Notes: generated by a model from the letters alone, not told the origin. Positions 26,840-37,116 are shown, numbered from the stretch's first letter. The stretch: DNA of 64,000 bases from Oceanidesulfovibrio marinus (GCF_013085545.1 NZ_CP039543.1:3503322-3567321); one strand, 5' to 3'. Program-made: numbers and translations.

Positions 26840-29557
26840 CTACTCTTCTTCGGTGGGGTTCAGGACCTGATCGAAGTTGTAGACGTCGTCCTCGAAGTCC
26901 TTGGTGACCTCGAAGCCCACGGCTTCGGCAAGGCCCACCATGCCGGCGTTCTCAGCCAGGGCCTGACCAGCAATGCGGTGGGTTCCCCGGCTTCTGCAGT
27001 ACTCGATGATCTTCTTCATCAGCTGCTTGCCCAGGCCCAGGCGCTTCAGGTCGGAGCGCACGAGGATGGCGAACTCGGCTTCCTCGTTGTCCGGAGAGGT
27101 GGAGGCGCGCACCACGCCCAGAGTCTTTTCCCCGCCTTCTTCGTCCCCGCAGACCTCGGAGCCCTTGGCGATGAAGGCCATCTCGCGGTCGTAGTCGATG
27201 TGCGTGAGCTTGGCCATCTCCGTGCGAGGAAGCTCGCCGATGTTGGAGAAGAAGCGGTAGCGCATGTCCTCGGCGCTGACGTGCTCCAGAAACTCCCAGT
27301 GCGCCGGCTCGTCCTCTGGCCTGATGGGCCGCAGGAAGACGCGGCGGCCGTCCTTGAGCGTGACGCAGACCTCGAGCTCGCGCGGGTAGGGCCGGATGGC
27401 GAGCTGGTCCTCGCCGCGCTCCACCTCGGCCTTGGCCACGTGGATGGCGCAGTCCAGGGCCATGACGCCCTCGGCGTCGGCAAAAAGCGGGTTGATGGAG
27501 AGCTCGAATATCTCCGGGATATCGACGATAAGCTGGGATATCTTCACCAGCGTCTGGCAGATGGCGTCCATGTTTGCGGCCGGGAACTCCCGATGCCCCT
27601 TGAGGATGGAGGCCACCCGCGTCCGCGATACCAGCTCGTGCGCCAGGCCCAGGTTCAGGGGGGGCAGGGCCACGGCGTGGTCGTCGGCGATCTCGGTCAG
27701 GCTGCCGCCCTGGCCAAAGCGGATGACGGGCCCGAAGACCGGGTCCGTGACAACCTCCACAAAGAGCTCATGGGCGAAGACCCGGCGCATCATGCGCTGC
27801 ACCACAAAGCCGTTGATGCGCGCCGAGGGCTGCTGCTCCTGCACGCGCTCCACGATGCCGGTCACGGCCTCGCGCACCTGGGCGTCGGTTTCCAGATCCA
27901 GGGCCACGCCGCCGGCCAGTGACTTGCGCAAAAGGTCGGGCGAAAGGACCTTGACTGCCACGGGGTAGCCGATCTCCTGCGCCGCGTGCACGGCGCCGTC
28001 CGCACCGTCCATGTCCGAGACGAGCCGCGTTTCCACGGCCGGAACCTTGTAGGCCGAGAGTACGGCCATGGCCTCGGTGCCGTTCATCAGCTGCCGGCCG
28101 GACTCCAGGGTGCGGGCCACGAGCTGCTTCACCTCGTCCGTGTCCGGCATGAACGACTCCGGCATGGAAGGCGGCACCTCCACCAGCAGTTCCTGGTTGC
28201 GGCGGTACTGCACCATGTTGCGGAAGCCGCGGATGGCCTTGTCCGGCGTGGAGTAGGTGGGCATGCCGGCCTTGGCGAACACGGCGCGGGCCTCCTCGGC
28301 CGCTTCTTCCCCCAACCAGCTCGTGAGCACGTTGCGTTTGGATTTTTTCGCGGTCTTGGCCACGGCCTCGGCCACTTCCAGGTCCGGCACGGCGTGGGTG
28401 GGCACGTGCATCACCAGCACGGCGTCGGTGTTTTTGTCCTTCAGCAGATAGGAAAGCGCCTGGGAGTACAGCTCCCCGGAGGCGTCGCTGCGCAGGATGA
28501 GCGGGTTGTCGAAGGACCAGGAGCCCTCCATGGTCTCGATGAGGTGCTGCTCGGTCTCCACCTCCAGCGTGGCCAGCCTGCCGCCGGCCATGACCAGGCT
28601 GTCTGTGGCCAGAAATCCGGGGGAGCCGCCGTTGGTAAGGACGGCGAGCCGCTCGCCGCGCAGGGGCCGCGATCGGGCCAGGGTCTCCACGGTGTCGAAC
28701 AGGGTGTCGATGTCGTTGACTCGCAGCATGCCGGCCCGGCGGAAGGCGGCGTCGTACACCTCGTCCGAGCCGAGGAAAGCGCCGGAGTGCGCAGCGGCGG
28801 CGCGGGCTCCCTGGATGGAGCGGCCTGCCTTGAGCACCAGCACGGGCTTGTTGCGCGCCACGGCCCGCGCGGCGGACAGAAAGTTGCGGGCGTTGACGAT
28901 GGTTTCCAGGTAGAGCAGCACCGCGCGGGTGTTGGGGTCGCTCATCAGGTAGTCGAGCACGGTGCCGAAGCGGATGTCGTAGCGGTCGCCCAGCGAGATG
29001 AAATGCGAGAAGCCGATGGACTGCGACGTGGCCCAGTCGAGCACGGTGGCGAAGAGGGAGTCGGACTGCGAAACAAAGGCCACCTTGCCGGGCAGGGCGT
29101 GGCGGTGGGCCAGGCTGGCGTTCAGGCCGATGGACGGGTTGATGAACCCCAGGCAGTTGGGACCCAGGATGCGCATCTCGTGCTTCTGGGCGATGTCCAG
29201 GAGATTGCGGGTGAACCCGTCGCGGGCGTCGCGGTCGAAGCGGAACAGGCCGCGCGAGAGGAGCACGGCCGCGTGGCAGCCGCGCTTGCCCAGATCTTCC
29301 AGGTGCCGCGGCAGTTCCTCGTGCCTGGCCAGGATGCAGGCCATGTCCGGCGTGAGCGGCAGGGTGTCCACGCTGCGGGAGCTCTCTTGGCCCAGCACGG
29401 GCTGCATGTCCTCGCGGACAGGCATGACCGGGCCGAGGAACGTGCCCGAAAGCAGGTTCTCCATGATCTGGCGGCCGGGGGAGCCGGGCTCCTCCGACGC
29501 TCCGATAACGGCGACGGATGTGGGCTTGAAGAGCTTGTCGAGTTTGGAAATTTTCAC
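26840..29557 (-). CDS. Pat-type protein: ADP-forming acyl-CoA synthetase-like region fused to GNAT acetyltransferase
   Basis: The product is 905 aa. An N-terminal CoA-binding Rossmann domain (SVAVIGASEEPGSPGRQI) is followed by a ligase-CoA domain with H257 in AAAHSGA, the position of the phosphorylated His of ADP-forming synthetases. An ATP-grasp region (~490-700) and a C-terminal GNAT domain (~735-890, KRLGLGKQLMKKIIEYCR as the acetyl-CoA loop) complete it. Pat proteins acetylate the active-site lysine of acetyl-CoA synthetase. The divergent neighbour is exactly that enzyme, which supports the role. The retained His means ligase activity cannot be excluded. Confidence 0.85.
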   Translation of the reverse strand: MKISKLDKLFKPTSVAVIGASEEPGSPGRQIMENLLSGTFLGPVMPVREDMQPVLGQESSRSVDTLPLTPDMACILARHEELPRHLEDLGKRGCHAAVLLSRGLFRFDRDARDGFTRNLLDIAQKHEMRILGPNCLGFINPSIGLNASLAHRHALPGKVAFVSQSDSLFATVLDWATSQSIGFSHFISLGDRYDIRFGTVLDYLMSDPNTRAVLLYLETIVNARNFLSAARAVARNKPVLVLKAGRSIQGARAAAAHSGAFLGSDEVYDAAFRRAGMLRVNDIDTLFDTVETLARSRPLRGERLAVLTNGGSPGFLATDSLVMAGGRLATLEVETEQHLIETMEGSWSFDNPLILRSDASGELYSQALSYLLKDKNTDAVLVMHVPTHAVPDLEVAEAVAKTAKKSKRNVLTSWLGEEAAEEARAVFAKAGMPTYSTPDKAIRGFRNMVQYRRNQELLVEVPPSMPESFMPDTDEVKQLVARTLESGRQLMNGTEAMAVLSAYKVPAVETRLVSDMDGADGAVHAAQEIGYPVAVKVLSPDLLRKSLAGGVALDLETDAQVREAVTGIVERVQEQQPSARINGFVVQRMMRRVFAHELFVEVVTDPVFGPVIRFGQGGSLTEIADDHAVALPPLNLGLAHELVSRTRVASILKGHREFPAANMDAICQTLVKISQLIVDIPEIFELSINPLFADAEGVMALDCAIHVAKAEVERGEDQLAIRPYPRELEVCVTLKDGRRVFLRPIRPEDEPAHWEFLEHVSAEDMRYRFFSNIGELPRTEMAKLTHIDYDREMAFIAKGSEVCGDEEGGEKTLGVVRASTSPDNEEAEFAILVRSDLKRLGLGKQLMKKIIEYCRSRGTHRIAGQALAENAGMVGLAEAVGFEVTKDFEDDVYNFDQVLNPTEEE

Positions 29558-29834
29558 GTGGCGACCATGGAATAGGGTGCAGGGCGTTCCGGGAAAGCCA
29601 GGGCAGCGCCTGCAGATATTGTATTCCTGTGATTTTCGGGCAAGTCAATGGCGAAGAACCCGTGAACGGTGTGTACGCCACGGCGAACGGCTTTACTTTT
29701 ATTCGCCGGTATTCCATATCATAAAGAAGGACGCCCTTCGATCGTGCCCCGGATATCCCTGGGACGGCCGGATCCGAATGAGCTGATCGAGCGCCTCCAT
29801 TCCAGAAATTCCAATCAAACAGACGGGGAAGCGC

Positions 29835-31826
29835 ATGAGCCACGAAGACATTGAAAGCATGATGAGGGAGAAACGTACGTTCGAGCCGCCCAAGGAGCAT
29901 CGCGATAAAGCCTACATTACCTCCATGGAGGAGTACGAGAAGCTCTACAAGCGCTCCATGGACGATCCCGACGGGTTCTGGGGCGAGCGGAGCGAAGAGC
30001 TCATCCACTGGTTCAAGAAGTGGGACACCGTAGCCGATTACGACCTGCACAAGCCCGAGGTGAAGTGGTTCAGCGGCGGCAGGACCAACATCGCCTACAA
30101 CTGCCTGGACCGCCACGTGCAGAACGGCCGGCGGAACAAGGCCGCGATCATCTGGCAGGGCGAGCCCGAAGAGGACGTGCGCGTCTACACCTACCAGATG
30201 CTGCACACTGAGGTCTGCCGCTTCGCCAACGTGCTCAAGTCCATGGGCGTGAAAAAGGGCGACCGCGTCTCCCTCTACCTGCCCATGATCCCCGAGCTGG
30301 CCATCGCCATGCTGGCCTGCACGCGCATAGGCGCCATCCATTCCATTGTCTTCGCCGGCTTCTCGGCCGTGAGCCTGCAGAACCGCATCCAGGACTGCGA
30401 GGCCAAGGTGCTGGTCACCTCGGACGCCGTGCTGCGCGCCGGCCGGACCATCCCGCTCAAGCCCAACGCCGACGAGGCCATGAGCAAGTCCCCCTCGATC
30501 CAGAAGTGCGTGGTGGTCAGACGCGCCGGCAACGAAGTGACCATGCAGGACGGCCGCGATGTCTGGTGGCACGAGGTTATGGAAGACGAGTCCATCTCCG
30601 GCGAGTGTGATTGTGAAGAGATGGAGGCCGAGGACACCGCCTTCATCCTCTATACGTCCGGCTCCACGGGCAAGCCCAAAGGCGTTGTCCACACCACGGG
30701 CGGCTACCTCACCTACGTGGCGCACACCACCCAGTGGGTCTTCGATCTCCACGACGAGGACGTCTACTGGTGCACGGCGGATATCGGCTGGATCACCGGC
30801 CACTCCTACATCGTGTACGGCCCGCTGGCTCTGGGCGGCACCTCCCTCATGTTCGAGGGCGTGCCCTCCTACCCCTCGCCGGCGCGATACTGGAAGGTGG
30901 TGGAGAAGTTCAAGGTCAACATTTTCTACACCGCGCCCACCGTTGTCCGCGCGCTCATGCGCGAGGGCGTGGAGTGGACCAGGAAACACGATCTCTCCAG
31001 CCTGCGCGTACTCGGCTCCGTGGGCGAACCTATCAACCCCGAGGCCTGGATGTGGTACTTCAAGTACGTCGGCAACGAGAAGCTGCCCATCTGCGATACG
31101 TGGTGGCAGACCGAGACCGGCGGCATCCTCATCTCCGCCCTGCCATACGCCACGCCGCTCAAGCCCGGTTCCGCCACCATGCCCATGCCCGGCGTGGAGG
31201 CCGCGATTGTCCGCGCCGACGGCTCGGACGCCAGCCCCAACGAGGGCGGCCACCTGGTGATCAAACAGCCCTGGCCCGGCATCCTGCGCGGTGTGTTCGG
31301 CGACCCGGCGCGCTACAAGTCCACGTACTTCGAGCGCTTCCCTGGCATGTACGAGTCCGGAGACGGCGCCCGCGTGGACGACGAGGGCTACTTCTGGATC
31401 ATGGGCCGCCTGGACGACGTCATCAACGTCTCCGGCCACCGCATGGGCACCGCGGAGATCGAGTCCGCCCTGGTGGCGCACGAGGCCGTGGCCGAGGCCG
31501 CCGTGGTGGGCATGCCGCACCAGGTCAAGGGCGAGACCATCTACGCCTACGTGACCCTGAAGGGCGACGTGGAGGAGTCCGAGGAGCTGCGCAAAGAGCT
31601 GCGCGCCTGGGTGCGCACGGAAATCGGGCCGATCGCTACACCCGAGGTGCTGCAGTTTGCGGAAGGGCTGCCCAAGACGCGTTCGGGCAAGATCATGCGC
31701 CGCGTGCTGCGCAAAATCGCGGCGTCCAAGTACGACGACTTCGGCGATACCTCGACCCTGGCCGACCCCGGCGTCATCACCGAGCTCATCGAGGGCAAGA
31801 GGAGCCTGCTGGGCGAGGACGAGTAA
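29835..31826 (+). CDS. acs: AMP-forming acetyl-CoA synthetase
   Basis: The product is 663 aa, the normal Acs length. The AMP-binding motif is [20 protein letters not shown], the acetate-pocket region reads [19 protein letters not shown], and the adenylation motif is [10 protein letters not shown]. The C-terminal [11 protein letters not shown] carries catalytic K619, the lysine controlled by reversible acetylation in this family. It converts acetate, ATP and CoA to acetyl-CoA. The divergent Pat-like gene is its probable modifier. Start ATG with GGGGAAG upstream; a strong terminator follows. Confidence 0.95.
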   Translation: MSHEDIESMMREKRTFEPPKEHRDKAYITSMEEYEKLYKRSMDDPDGFWGERSEELIHWFKKWDTVADYDLHKPEVKWFSGGRTNIAYNCLDRHVQNGRRNKAAIIWQGEPEEDVRVYTYQMLHTEVCRFANVLKSMGVKKGDRVSLYLPMIPELAIAMLACTRIGAIHSIVFAGFSAVSLQNRIQDCEAKVLVTSDAVLRAGRTIPLKPNADEAMSKSPSIQKCVVVRRAGNEVTMQDGRDVWWHEVMEDESISGECDCEEMEAEDTAFILYTSGSTGKPKGVVHTTGGYLTYVAHTTQWVFDLHDEDVYWCTADIGWITGHSYIVYGPLALGGTSLMFEGVPSYPSPARYWKVVEKFKVNIFYTAPTVVRALMREGVEWTRKHDLSSLRVLGSVGEPINPEAWMWYFKYVGNEKLPICDTWWQTETGGILISALPYATPLKPGSATMPMPGVEAAIVRADGSDASPNEGGHLVIKQPWPGILRGVFGDPARYKSTYFERFPGMYESGDGARVDDEGYFWIMGRLDDVINVSGHRMGTAEIESALVAHEAVAEAAVVGMPHQVKGETIYAYVTLKGDVEESEELRKELRAWVRTEIGPIATPEVLQFAEGLPKTRSGKIMRRVLRKIAASKYDDFGDTSTLADPGVITELIEGKRSLLGEDE

Positions 31827-31866
31827 TTACGACACAACCAGCGTTCCTAGGATATTGGACATGCAG

Positions 31867-31906
31867 AACCCCCGTTCCCTTGTTGATGAGGGAGCGGGGG
31901 TTTTCT
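31867..31906 (+). terminator. Rho-independent terminator of acs
   Basis: A 14-bp stem (AACCCCCGTTCCCT / AGGGAGCGGGGGTT, one mismatch) has a short loop and a TTTTCTTTT tail. Confidence 0.88.
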
Positions 31907-32241
31907 TTTCATATCGTGCGGGCTGCATGACGTCGGGCAGGCCGTCCTCTCGCCCAATCCCTGCGCTGCGAGCTGCGCAGGATTGCGGCATCCGGCTCCA
32001 GCAGGGCATCATCTTTTTGGTCGTCCGTTTTTGGATGCAATCTCCCCAAAAAAAGACAGGAAAAGCTTGCCAAGATGGGAGCGATTCAATAAAAAAGTCG
32101 AACCATCGAGCTTGGTTAAGGCAGAGAAGAGCTCCAAATCCTCATGGTGGGGAAGCGGGGTTCTTCTCGTGCGTCTTGTCTATTTTTTTAGACAGAAGCC
32201 AAGCGTAAGACGGTGCTGGCAACAGCACGATTCCGATTGCC
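31907..32241. other. Intergenic region, no gene seen
   Basis: About 335 bp between the acs terminator and the 3' end of the PBP1A gene. It holds A-rich tracts near 32045-32060 but no frame, RNA or hairpin that I can support. Confidence 0.45.
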
Positions 32242-34557
32242 TCAGAATATCCGCTTCAGCACTGCTTCCCGCGCCGCGGCTGTTGCCGCCTCGTCCTGGG
32301 CCGGGGCTTGGGCCGCAGTTTCCCGGCGTTCCTGCTGTGGGAACAATGGCAGGAAGTCCTGGCCGGGGGTGAGGCTCGCCACCATGAGGTCCTCGATGGG
32401 CGAGTACTCGGCCGGCGGCTCCGGGAAGTCCTCCCAGGCATACTCCTGCTCCACGGCCTGGCGGTAGGCCAGCCACACAGGCAGGGCGGCGCGCGATCCG
32501 GTCTCGCCCTTGCCCATAGGCGTGAGATCGTCGAATCCCACGTAGACCCCGGTGAGCAGGTACGGCGCAAAGCCCATGAACCACGCGTCGCGCTCCTCGT
32601 TGGTGGTGCCGGTCTTGCCGGCCACGGGGCGATCCAGCGCGCGAGCCCGGCGGCCCGTGCCTTCCTGCACCACGTTCTGCAGCAGGGTGGTGACGGTGTA
32701 GGCGTTCTCCGGCGTGATGGCGCGGGTGCGCTGCGCCCGAGTGCGCAGGATATCCACACCCCAGGACGACTGCACGCTGCGGATGAAGCGCGGCGCAACA
32801 GTAAGGCCGCCGTCGGCAAAGGCCGTGTACGCCTGGCAGAGGTTCAGCGGGCTGACAGCCTGCGCGCCCAGGCTGATGGGCAGGTACGGCGGGAACTCGC
32901 CCTCCAGCCCCAGGGCCCGCGCCCGGCGGATGACCCGCTTGATGCCGATGGCGTTGGCCAGCTTGGCCGTGACCACGTTCTTGGACTTGGTCAGCGCGGT
33001 CTTCAGGGTGATGGGGCCGCTGTAGCGGTCCTTGTAGTTGCCGGGGGACCAGGTGCCGAAGGTGACCGGGGCGTCGTCGATGACCGAGGTCGTCTTGAAG
33101 CCGGCGTCCAGAGCCGCGGAGTAGACCACCGGCTTGAAGGCGGAGCCGGGCTGGCGGTGCGCCTGGGTGGCGCGGTTGAACTGGCTGCGGGTGAAGTCGT
33201 ACCCACCCACCAGGGCAAGGACCTCGCCGGTGCGCGGCTGCATGGAGACCACGGCCCCCTGCACCTTGGGGGACTGGGCCAGCTCCAGCTCCAGATGGCC
33301 ATTGCCGTCGTTGGCCGTGACCCGGGCCATGAGCACGTCGCCGGGTGTGCAGCGCCGCCACGCCGGGGCCCAGGCCATGTCCTTTCCGTTGAGCTCGGAC
33401 CCGCTGGAGCCCATGCGCACGCGCAGGCCGTGGTCCAGCTTCTTGATCACCAGGACCTTGGTCCACTCCCCCACCTGCGCGCTGCGGGCGCTCTGCGTTT
33501 CCAGGAACAGCTCGAACTCTGCCGGCTCGATATGCCCGACCGGCCCGATCCAGCCGCGGCGCTTGCTGGAGTCCTCCAAACCTTGCCTGAGCGCGGCCTC
33601 GGCAGCAGCCTGGTGAAAGAGGTCCACGCTGGTGTTCACGGACAGGCCGGACTCATACAGCGCGTCGGCCCCGTACTTTTCCAGGAGCACACCGCGGGCG
33701 CTGAGCTTTTCCTGGGAGAGCTCCTCCAGCAGCAGGCGGCGCACCTCCTCCAAATAGTATGCGCCCAGTCCCCAGGAGGGGTCGGGCATGGAGGTGTAGA
33801 CCAGGGGTTGCTTCACGGCCGCGTCGTACTCCTCCTGCGTGATCCATTGCAGGCCGAGCATGAGCCGCAGCACTGTTTCCTGGCGCTCCTTGGCCGCTTC
33901 CGGATGGCGGAAGGGGTTGTAGGTGGACGGCGCCTTGGGCAGACCGGCCAGCAGTGCGGCCTCGGCCAGGGAGAGGTCGGCCGCGTGCTTGCCGAAGTAG
34001 GTGCGCGCCGCCGCCTCTATCCCGTAGGCTCCGGCCCCGAAGAAGATCTCGTTCAGATAGATGGTCAGGATCTCGTCCTTGGTGAGGTACGACTGGAGCC
34101 GGTAGGCGAGGATGGCCTCCTTGAGCTTGCGCTCGTAGTTCTTGCGGGAGGTGAGCAGCAGGCGCTTGATGATCTGCTGGTTTATGGTGGAGCCGCCCTG
34201 CACGATGGAGCCGTGCTGCATGTTGACGAAGAAGGCGCGGATGATGGCCGAGATGTCCACGCCCTCGTGCTCGTAGAAGGTGTGGTCCTCCATGGCCAGG
34301 AATGCCTGGCGCGCGTGCTCGGGAATCTGGTCGAAGGAGACGAGGAAGCGGCGCTCCCGCGCGAGGTAGCCCAGGATCTGTCCGTCGCGGGCGTAGACCG
34401 TGGTGACGAGCTGGGGCCGGTAGTCCGTGAGCTGAGTAAAGGCCGGCAGGTCGCGCGCGGCCCAGAGGTACATGCCGTAGCCGACGGCTCCGGCCAGACA
34501 CGCCAGCAGGGCGATGAGCACAAAGAGTGCGACGATGATGTAATGTTTCGTGCCCAT
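32242..34557 (-). CDS. Class A penicillin-binding protein (bifunctional transglycosylase/transpeptidase)
   Basis: The product is 771 aa. One N-terminal membrane anchor (~7-32) precedes a GT51 glycosyltransferase domain with catalytic E90 in MEDHTFYEHEGVD and GGSTINQQ. The transpeptidase domain has S472-A-F-K475, S525-K-N527 and K648-T-G650. It polymerises and cross-links peptidoglycan in the periplasm. The ~90-residue segment between the catalytic domains (~335-430) resembles the OB-like insertion of PBP1A. The final ~60 residues are Glu/Ala-rich. It is transcribed alone. Confidence 0.93.
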   Translation of the reverse strand: MGTKHYIIVALFVLIALLACLAGAVGYGMYLWAARDLPAFTQLTDYRPQLVTTVYARDGQILGYLARERRFLVSFDQIPEHARQAFLAMEDHTFYEHEGVDISAIIRAFFVNMQHGSIVQGGSTINQQIIKRLLLTSRKNYERKLKEAILAYRLQSYLTKDEILTIYLNEIFFGAGAYGIEAAARTYFGKHAADLSLAEAALLAGLPKAPSTYNPFRHPEAAKERQETVLRLMLGLQWITQEEYDAAVKQPLVYTSMPDPSWGLGAYYLEEVRRLLLEELSQEKLSARGVLLEKYGADALYESGLSVNTSVDLFHQAAAEAALRQGLEDSSKRRGWIGPVGHIEPAEFELFLETQSARSAQVGEWTKVLVIKKLDHGLRVRMGSSGSELNGKDMAWAPAWRRCTPGDVLMARVTANDGNGHLELELAQSPKVQGAVVSMQPRTGEVLALVGGYDFTRSQFNRATQAHRQPGSAFKPVVYSAALDAGFKTTSVIDDAPVTFGTWSPGNYKDRYSGPITLKTALTKSKNVVTAKLANAIGIKRVIRRARALGLEGEFPPYLPISLGAQAVSPLNLCQAYTAFADGGLTVAPRFIRSVQSSWGVDILRTRAQRTRAITPENAYTVTTLLQNVVQEGTGRRARALDRPVAGKTGTTNEERDAWFMGFAPYLLTGVYVGFDDLTPMGKGETGSRAALPVWLAYRQAVEQEYAWEDFPEPPAEYSPIEDLMVASLTPGQDFLPLFPQQERRETAAQAPAQDEAATAAAREAVLKRIF

Positions 34558-34738
34558 GCGGCGTACTTCCTGCGCACCGGCTTACGAAGCGGGTGGCGCG
34601 ATAACGTCTATATCGGCAGATACGGCCAAAGGATCATGGGATGCTGCCGTCATACCATGCACAAGGCGTTCCGGGAAAGGGAAATACAGGAAAGGAAGCG
34701 CGGGCAGGGGGAGCGGGGAACGCGGTAGGGCAAGGCGT

Positions 34739-34774
34739 CGAAAAGAGCCCCGGCCGCGCGGAGACGGCCGGGGC
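34739..34774 (-). terminator. Rho-independent terminator of the small periplasmic protein gene
   Basis: A perfect 10-bp stem (GCCCCGGCCG / CGGCCGGGGC) is followed, reading leftward, by CTCTTTTC. It lies 27 bp after the stop of the gene at 34801-35232. Confidence 0.8.
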
Positions 34775-34800
34775 CCGACACATTGCGCATGTGGAGGCGC

Positions 34801-35232
34801 CTACTTGAAGACGATCTTCTTCACTTCCTCGGCGGTCACCTCGCCGCGGCCGATCTTGCCACGGGTGCGGTCGTAAAACTCGAAGGTAATAGGCGAGGAG
34901 AGGTCGCCCACGAGGAGCTGGATGGGCGCGCCCTGGAAGGACTGGCTCACGGTGCCGCGCACCGGGCGTTTGCCGCGCACAGTGACCATGACCTTGTTCA
35001 GGCCGCGGTTCTCCACGCACTTGAGCTCCTTGGCCGGAATGCGACGCTCCACGCCGTCGTGCACATAGACATAGTCGTGGAAACCGACGTTGAGGAACTT
35101 GGTGACATTCTGCCGCTCGCCGTTCAGCGTGTACAGGTACCCTTGCAGATAGTTTGCATCGTCGGCCTGCGCTATGGACGCGAAGGCGAGTATAAACGCG
35201 GTGAGACAAAGAACAGTAAGACGAGCACGCAT
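34801..35232 (-). CDS. Small periplasmic protein of unknown function
   Basis: The product is 143 aa. It has a signal peptide at ~1-24 (ending SIAQA before DDANYLQGYLY). GGAGGTGC just upstream of the ATG at 35232 fixes the start. The mature protein is beta-rich and basic, with an IPAKELKCVEN segment comparable to the IPVREITDI segment of the protein at 22336-22815, so a distant relationship is possible. Own terminator; no operon partner. Confidence 0.68.
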   Translation of the reverse strand: MRARLTVLCLTAFILAFASIAQADDANYLQGYLYTLNGERQNVTKFLNVGFHDYVYVHDGVERRIPAKELKCVENRGLNKVMVTVRGKRPVRGTVSQSFQGAPIQLLVGDLSSPITFEFYDRTRGKIGRGEVTAEEVKKIVFK

Positions 35233-35544
35233 GATGCACCTCCTGGAGGCCGTATGATGTCTGTTCGTATCAAGCAAAGTTCAGCGCCACAGACATGCAT
35301 GGCGCAGTCCTGCAATGCGAATCCGGCAACAGGGCTTGCGACAGTCCTGTTGCATAACAACGTAATGAGCCCTCCTTTCTATATAAAAGAAGTACAATCC
35401 TGGCAAGAAGTAAGCGTAAAAATGGGGGGTTGGAGCATCCGAACGCGCAGAAACTGGCCAGAGGCCGTCCGGGGTGCTATGATTTTGGCATGAAACTGGG
35501 CGTTTTTGCACGCTGTACACAGAAGCTGAAAAGGACTGATTCCC
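35233..35544. other. Divergent intergenic region, no gene seen
   Basis: About 310 bp between two divergently transcribed genes. It must hold both promoters, but I find no well-matched sigma-70 or sigma-54 element. Confidence 0.4.
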
Positions 35545-36378
35545 ATGCACGAGCCGCCGATTATTCCTGATGAGCGCGAGGGCGACCTCCTCGGGTTCGA
35601 GCTCCGGCACAATCCGGACCTCGCCGTCTTTCTGGCTGGCAACCAGTTCATGGCCGCGCCGCACATCCTGAAAGCCTTTGCCGCAGAACGGCCGGACTTG
35701 GCGCGGATATACTGCGAAACCCTGCCCCCCGGCCTGGAGCTCCGGCAGATACTGGCCGGCAGCGCCGTGTTCCGCGGGGAGATCCTGACGGTGCGGCCGG
35801 ATTTCTACGCGCCGGTCTCGCAAAAAGGTGTGGACGCCGTGGTGCAGGCCGGGCTGGCGGATCGGGATGCCTGCAAGCCGTATGTGCACAACCGCATCGT
35901 GTTGCTGGTGCCGGCCGGTAACCCCAGGAACATCGCCGGGCCGGCGGATCTTGCCAGGGAGGGCGTGCGCGTGAGCCAGCCCGACGCCGCCATCGAGGAC
36001 ATCGGCATCCACATCCGCGCCATGTACGAGAAAGCCGGCGGCGCAGCCCTGGCCGCGCGCATCCTGGAAGACAAGGTGCGGGCCGGCGAGACATACGTGA
36101 CCACCGTGCACCATAGGGAAACGCCGCAGCGCCTGCTGGACGGCGAGGCCGACGTGGGGCCTGTCTGGGCTACCGAGGCGGCCCATGCCCGCGACCGTGG
36201 CCTGGCCCTGGAGATGGTGGACCCAGGCCCGGAGCTGGACATGCACGAGGTCGTTGCCTACATGGCCTGCCCTCTTCGCGGCGGCGGCAATCCCGAGGGT
36301 GGCCTCGCCTTTGCCCGGTTCCTCCGCAGCGCAACGGCGCGGGAGATTTACTCGCGGTTCGGGTTCATTCCGGCCTGA
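35545..36378 (+). CDS. ModA-like substrate-binding domain protein without signal peptide
   Basis: The product is 277 aa. It resembles type 2 periplasmic binding proteins of the molybdate/sulfate class: FLAGNQFMAAPHILKAF near the start, YVHNRIVLLVPAGNPRNI in the middle, and FLRSATAREIYSRFGFIPA at the end, the usual closing segment of ModA-like proteins. Unlike them it has no signal peptide or lipobox at the predicted N-terminus, and no transporter genes are adjacent. It may be a cytosolic sensor or an enzyme-like derivative; ligand unknown. The ATG has AAAGGA upstream. Confidence 0.65.
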   Translation: MHEPPIIPDEREGDLLGFELRHNPDLAVFLAGNQFMAAPHILKAFAAERPDLARIYCETLPPGLELRQILAGSAVFRGEILTVRPDFYAPVSQKGVDAVVQAGLADRDACKPYVHNRIVLLVPAGNPRNIAGPADLAREGVRVSQPDAAIEDIGIHIRAMYEKAGGAALAARILEDKVRAGETYVTTVHHRETPQRLLDGEADVGPVWATEAAHARDRGLALEMVDPGPELDMHEVVAYMACPLRGGGNPEGGLAFARFLRSATAREIYSRFGFIPA

Positions 36379-36685
36379 GCTCGCCGTAGAGCCGGGCCCC
36401 GGCCGGATCGCTGCCGGAAGTCCGGCCAGTCCTTCGGGCCGAAACATACCCGATTTGTGCGGGCATTTCCTCAACACACAGATTTTACAACAGAAATCAA
36501 TATTCTTTGACCAATTTTCGCGCCGCTTCTCCTGGTACGGACTTTCATTCGCCGTGGGCAGTGGTATGCTGGCGCTGTTTTTTCGTGCCACGCACGGCGC
36601 TTTTGCCATGCGTCCGCGCTGCGAGCTTCGCGGTGCGGACGTATTTCATTGCATACAAGCGAATACGAGCAGAGAGGAATGAATT
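36379..36685. other. Intergenic region upstream of the encapsulin operon
   Basis: No gene seen in ~307 bp. AT-rich stretches near 36470-36520 could hold the promoter of the ferritin-encapsulin pair, but no element is convincing. AGAGAGG at 36671-36677 is the ribosome binding site of the ferritin gene. Confidence 0.4.
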
Positions 36686-37066
36686 ATGGATTATCACGAA
36701 CCGGTTGAAGAGCTGCAGCAACAGGACAGGAACTTCGTGCGAGCCCTGAGCAGCCTCAAGGAGGAGGTGGAAGCCATCGACTGGTATCACCAGCGTGTGG
36801 CCACCTGCCAGGACCCCCAGCTTAAAGCCATCATGGCGCATAACCGCGACGAAGAGATCGAGCACGCCTGCATGACCCTGGAGTGGCTGCGGCGCAACAT
36901 GCCCGGCTGGGACGAGGAGCTGCGCACCTATCTATTCACCTCCGGCGATATCACCGGGCTGGAGGAAGCAGGCGGCGAGGGCGAGGCCCAGGCGGAAGGG
37001 GCTCCGGAACCCTCGGGCACGCCCGGCCCCCAGAACGGTCTGGGACTGGGCCGTCTGAAACGCTGA
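36686..37066 (+). CDS. Encapsulated ferritin-like protein (encapsulin cargo)
   Basis: The product is 126 aa. It is a two-helix EncFtn-type ferroxidase: helix 1 has E26/E27/E29 before DWYH (residues 32-35), helix 2 has E56/E57/E59 and H60 (DEEIEHACMTLEWLRR). These supply iron ligands when two chains pair. A Gly/Pro/Glu-rich linker (~93-117) leads to the C-terminal GLGLGRLKR, which fits the encapsulin targeting peptide pattern. It oxidises Fe(II) for mineral storage inside the shell encoded 50 bp downstream. Confidence 0.92.
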   Translation: MDYHEPVEELQQQDRNFVRALSSLKEEVEAIDWYHQRVATCQDPQLKAIMAHNRDEEIEHACMTLEWLRRNMPGWDEELRTYLFTSGDITGLEEAGGEGEAQAEGAPEPSGTPGPQNGLGLGRLKR

Positions 37067-37116
37067 CACTCGTGTGAAGTGCATCAACAATTCACTGCAA
37101 TATAAGGAGTTTCTCC

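Noticed and set aside
27768-31520. 1250-codon minus-strand frame opposite acs and continuing into the Pat-like gene
   Set aside because: It is the antisense and alternative-frame shadow of two well-supported genes in GC-rich DNA.
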